From: Prevotellaceae bacterium
Lineage (GTDB): Bacteria; Bacteroidota; Bacteroidia; Bacteroidales; UBA932
DNA length: 8,323 nt
NCBI GenBank assembly: GCA_031259935.1
Contig: JAIRKV010000199.1
Location: forward strand, 1-8,323
Direction of reading: 5' to 3'
The notes beneath the pieces are model-generated. The model was not told the origin of the DNA. It searched no databases and saw nothing but the letters and a program-made list of their open reading frames with translations. The translations under genes and the position numbers were made by a program. Shown piece by piece: positions 7,664-8,323 of this stretch (position 1 is its first letter; every line of letters begins with the position of its first letter).

Positions 7664-7946
7664 CCTTAATAAGCAGTGAAACTGTTTATTAGAAATGAAC
7701 AGGTTTTTTATTTTGTTTGTCATTGCGAGGAGCGAAGCGACGAAGCAATCCAGAAAAATAAACAGAGAAACAATGGCAAATAATCTTCTGGATTGCTTCG
7801 CAGTTCGCAATGACGAACACAAAGAAGAAAAAACCTGTTCCTGCTTTGCCGGATTTTATCTTATATGTACGTAAAACACGGTATCTTTATTCTACAATTT
7901 GCATTGATAACTTATTTATAATAAATGATTTCACCACTTATTAAGG
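7664..7946. mobile_element. MITE-like element with terminal inverted repeats, copy 3
   Basis: A 283-bp element with no coding capacity. The ends form a 28-bp imperfect terminal inverted repeat: 7664-7691 (CCTTAATAAGCAGTGAAA onward) against 7919-7946 read in reverse (CCTTAATAAGTGGTGAAA onward), with 23 of 28 positions identical and all five differences transitions. Inside, ACAGGTTTTTT and the GTCATTGCGAG arm (7719-7753) are mirrored by TTCTGGATTGCTTCGCAG..CAATGACG (7786-7815) and AAAAAACCTGT. About 75 extra bases (roughly 7843-7918, the shared tail) sit only on the right side. No clear target-site duplication is visible. Copies at 39-263 and 2200-2441 share the core and tail. It starts six bases after the recQ stop, so the recQ mRNA would end in this long hairpin. 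Mobilisation by a transposase encoded elsewhere is inferred. Confidence 0.75.
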
Positions 7947-8103
7947 AACTATTAAATAAACAAATTGTCAATTAAGCGAAAAATATTTTGATACTTATGA
8001 AATTTCTATAAAACCAATCAATTTTTTGGTTACTGATTATCTGCATATTGCGTTTTGCATAGAAAAAATAATGACATTAATTGTTAAAAAAAATTAAATT
8101 TTC

Positions 8104-8134
8104 TTGCACAGATTGAAATAAATCAGTTACTTTG
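8104..8134 (+). promoter_or_regulatory. Promoter of the gene at 8190
   Basis: TTG at 8104-8106, 20 bases, then TTACTTTG at 8127-8134 is close to the Bacteroidota consensus (the first two bases of the -7 element are TT rather than TA). Transcription would begin near 8141, about 50 bases before the ATG at 8190. The upstream AT-rich stretch 7947-8103 holds nothing else I can identify. Confidence 0.55.
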
Positions 8135-8141
8135 TAACTGA
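8123..8141. promoter_or_regulatory. 19-bp palindrome over the -7 element, possible operator
   Basis: TCAGTTAC-TTT-GTAACTGA is a perfect inverted repeat with 8-bp arms and a 3-bp centre. It covers the whole predicted -7 element of the gene at 8190 and the likely start of transcription. Its size and symmetry suit a dimeric repressor; as RNA it would have too small a loop and no U-run to be a terminator. The regulator is unknown. Confidence 0.5.
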
Positions 8142-8189
8142 AATACACGTTATGATTTTAAACGAATATTATAAGATAAAAAATATATT

Positions 8190-8323
8190 ATGAAAAAATT
8201 TTTCTCTTATGCATTGATAATTACAATACTTGCAAGCACAGGCTACTCAAAAAACGAAAAAGACAATTCTGTAGTTACTGTTCCCGACCCTGCATTTAAG
8301 GCATGGTTGCCTGGTTATTATGA
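8190..8323 (+). CDS. Exported protein, N-terminal part only
   Basis: The window ends after 44 codons. Residues 1 to about 20 (MKKFFSYALIITILASTGYS) form a signal peptide. The mature start, VVTVPDPAFKAWL, has the pattern (I/V)PDPxFKxxL often found at the beginning of Bacteroidota secreted proteins with leucine-rich or similar repeats, usually followed by a calcium-loop-like DxNGDG segment. Only the PDPAFKAWL part is visible, so the family is a guess. The ATG is preceded by an A-rich stretch without a Shine-Dalgarno site and by a promoter candidate with an overlapping palindrome. The 3' part lies outside the window. Confidence 0.75.
   Translation, partial: MKKFFSYALIITILASTGYSKNEKDNSVVTVPDPAFKAWLPGYY

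Noticed and set aside
8012..8031. AACCAA-n8-TTGGTT inverted repeat as a terminator
   Set aside because: The stem is only 6 bp with an 8-base loop and no following U-run; it is expected by chance in AT-rich DNA.

Overview
The window looks like a piece of an AT-rich Bacteroidota (probably Bacteroidales-like) chromosome. Four things point there: an outer-membrane protein with a carboxypeptidase-regulatory-like domain followed by a DUF5686-type region; a RecQ with the long acidic C-terminal extension usual in that phylum; starts without Shine-Dalgarno sequences; and several upstream sites matching the Bacteroidota promoter pattern (TTTG or TTG, about 20 bases, then TAnnTTTG). I see no rRNA, tRNA, CRISPR array, transposase or phage gene.

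Layout. 1-447: a hairpin repeat element (copy 1) and a clear intrinsic terminator for the minus-strand gene that follows. 448-1299 (-): a small secreted protein with WG-like repeats. 1388-1852: a 42-bp tandem array, each unit carrying a small hairpin, between that gene and the best promoter candidate I find for it (1994-2025, minus strand). The array would therefore be a roughly 690-nt leader. 2154-2441: a short TTACACGAA-type tandem and hairpin element copy 2. 2461-5046 (-): the DUF5686-type outer-membrane protein. 5047-5462: divergent intergenic region with promoter candidates on both strands. 5463-7658 (+): recQ. 7664-7946: hairpin element copy 3, the most complete, with 28-bp imperfect terminal inverted repeats starting six bases after the recQ stop. 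8190-8323 (+): the start of a secreted protein cut by the window end, behind a promoter whose -7 element lies inside a 19-bp palindrome.

The genes do not form an obvious pathway or operon. RecQ is housekeeping DNA repair; the other three are envelope or exported proteins, each apparently with its own promoter. The notable content is non-coding: three related hairpin elements in which arm variants have changed sides relative to a fixed tail, and a hairpin tandem array placed as a long leader. I do not see a complete new enzymatic or defence system here.
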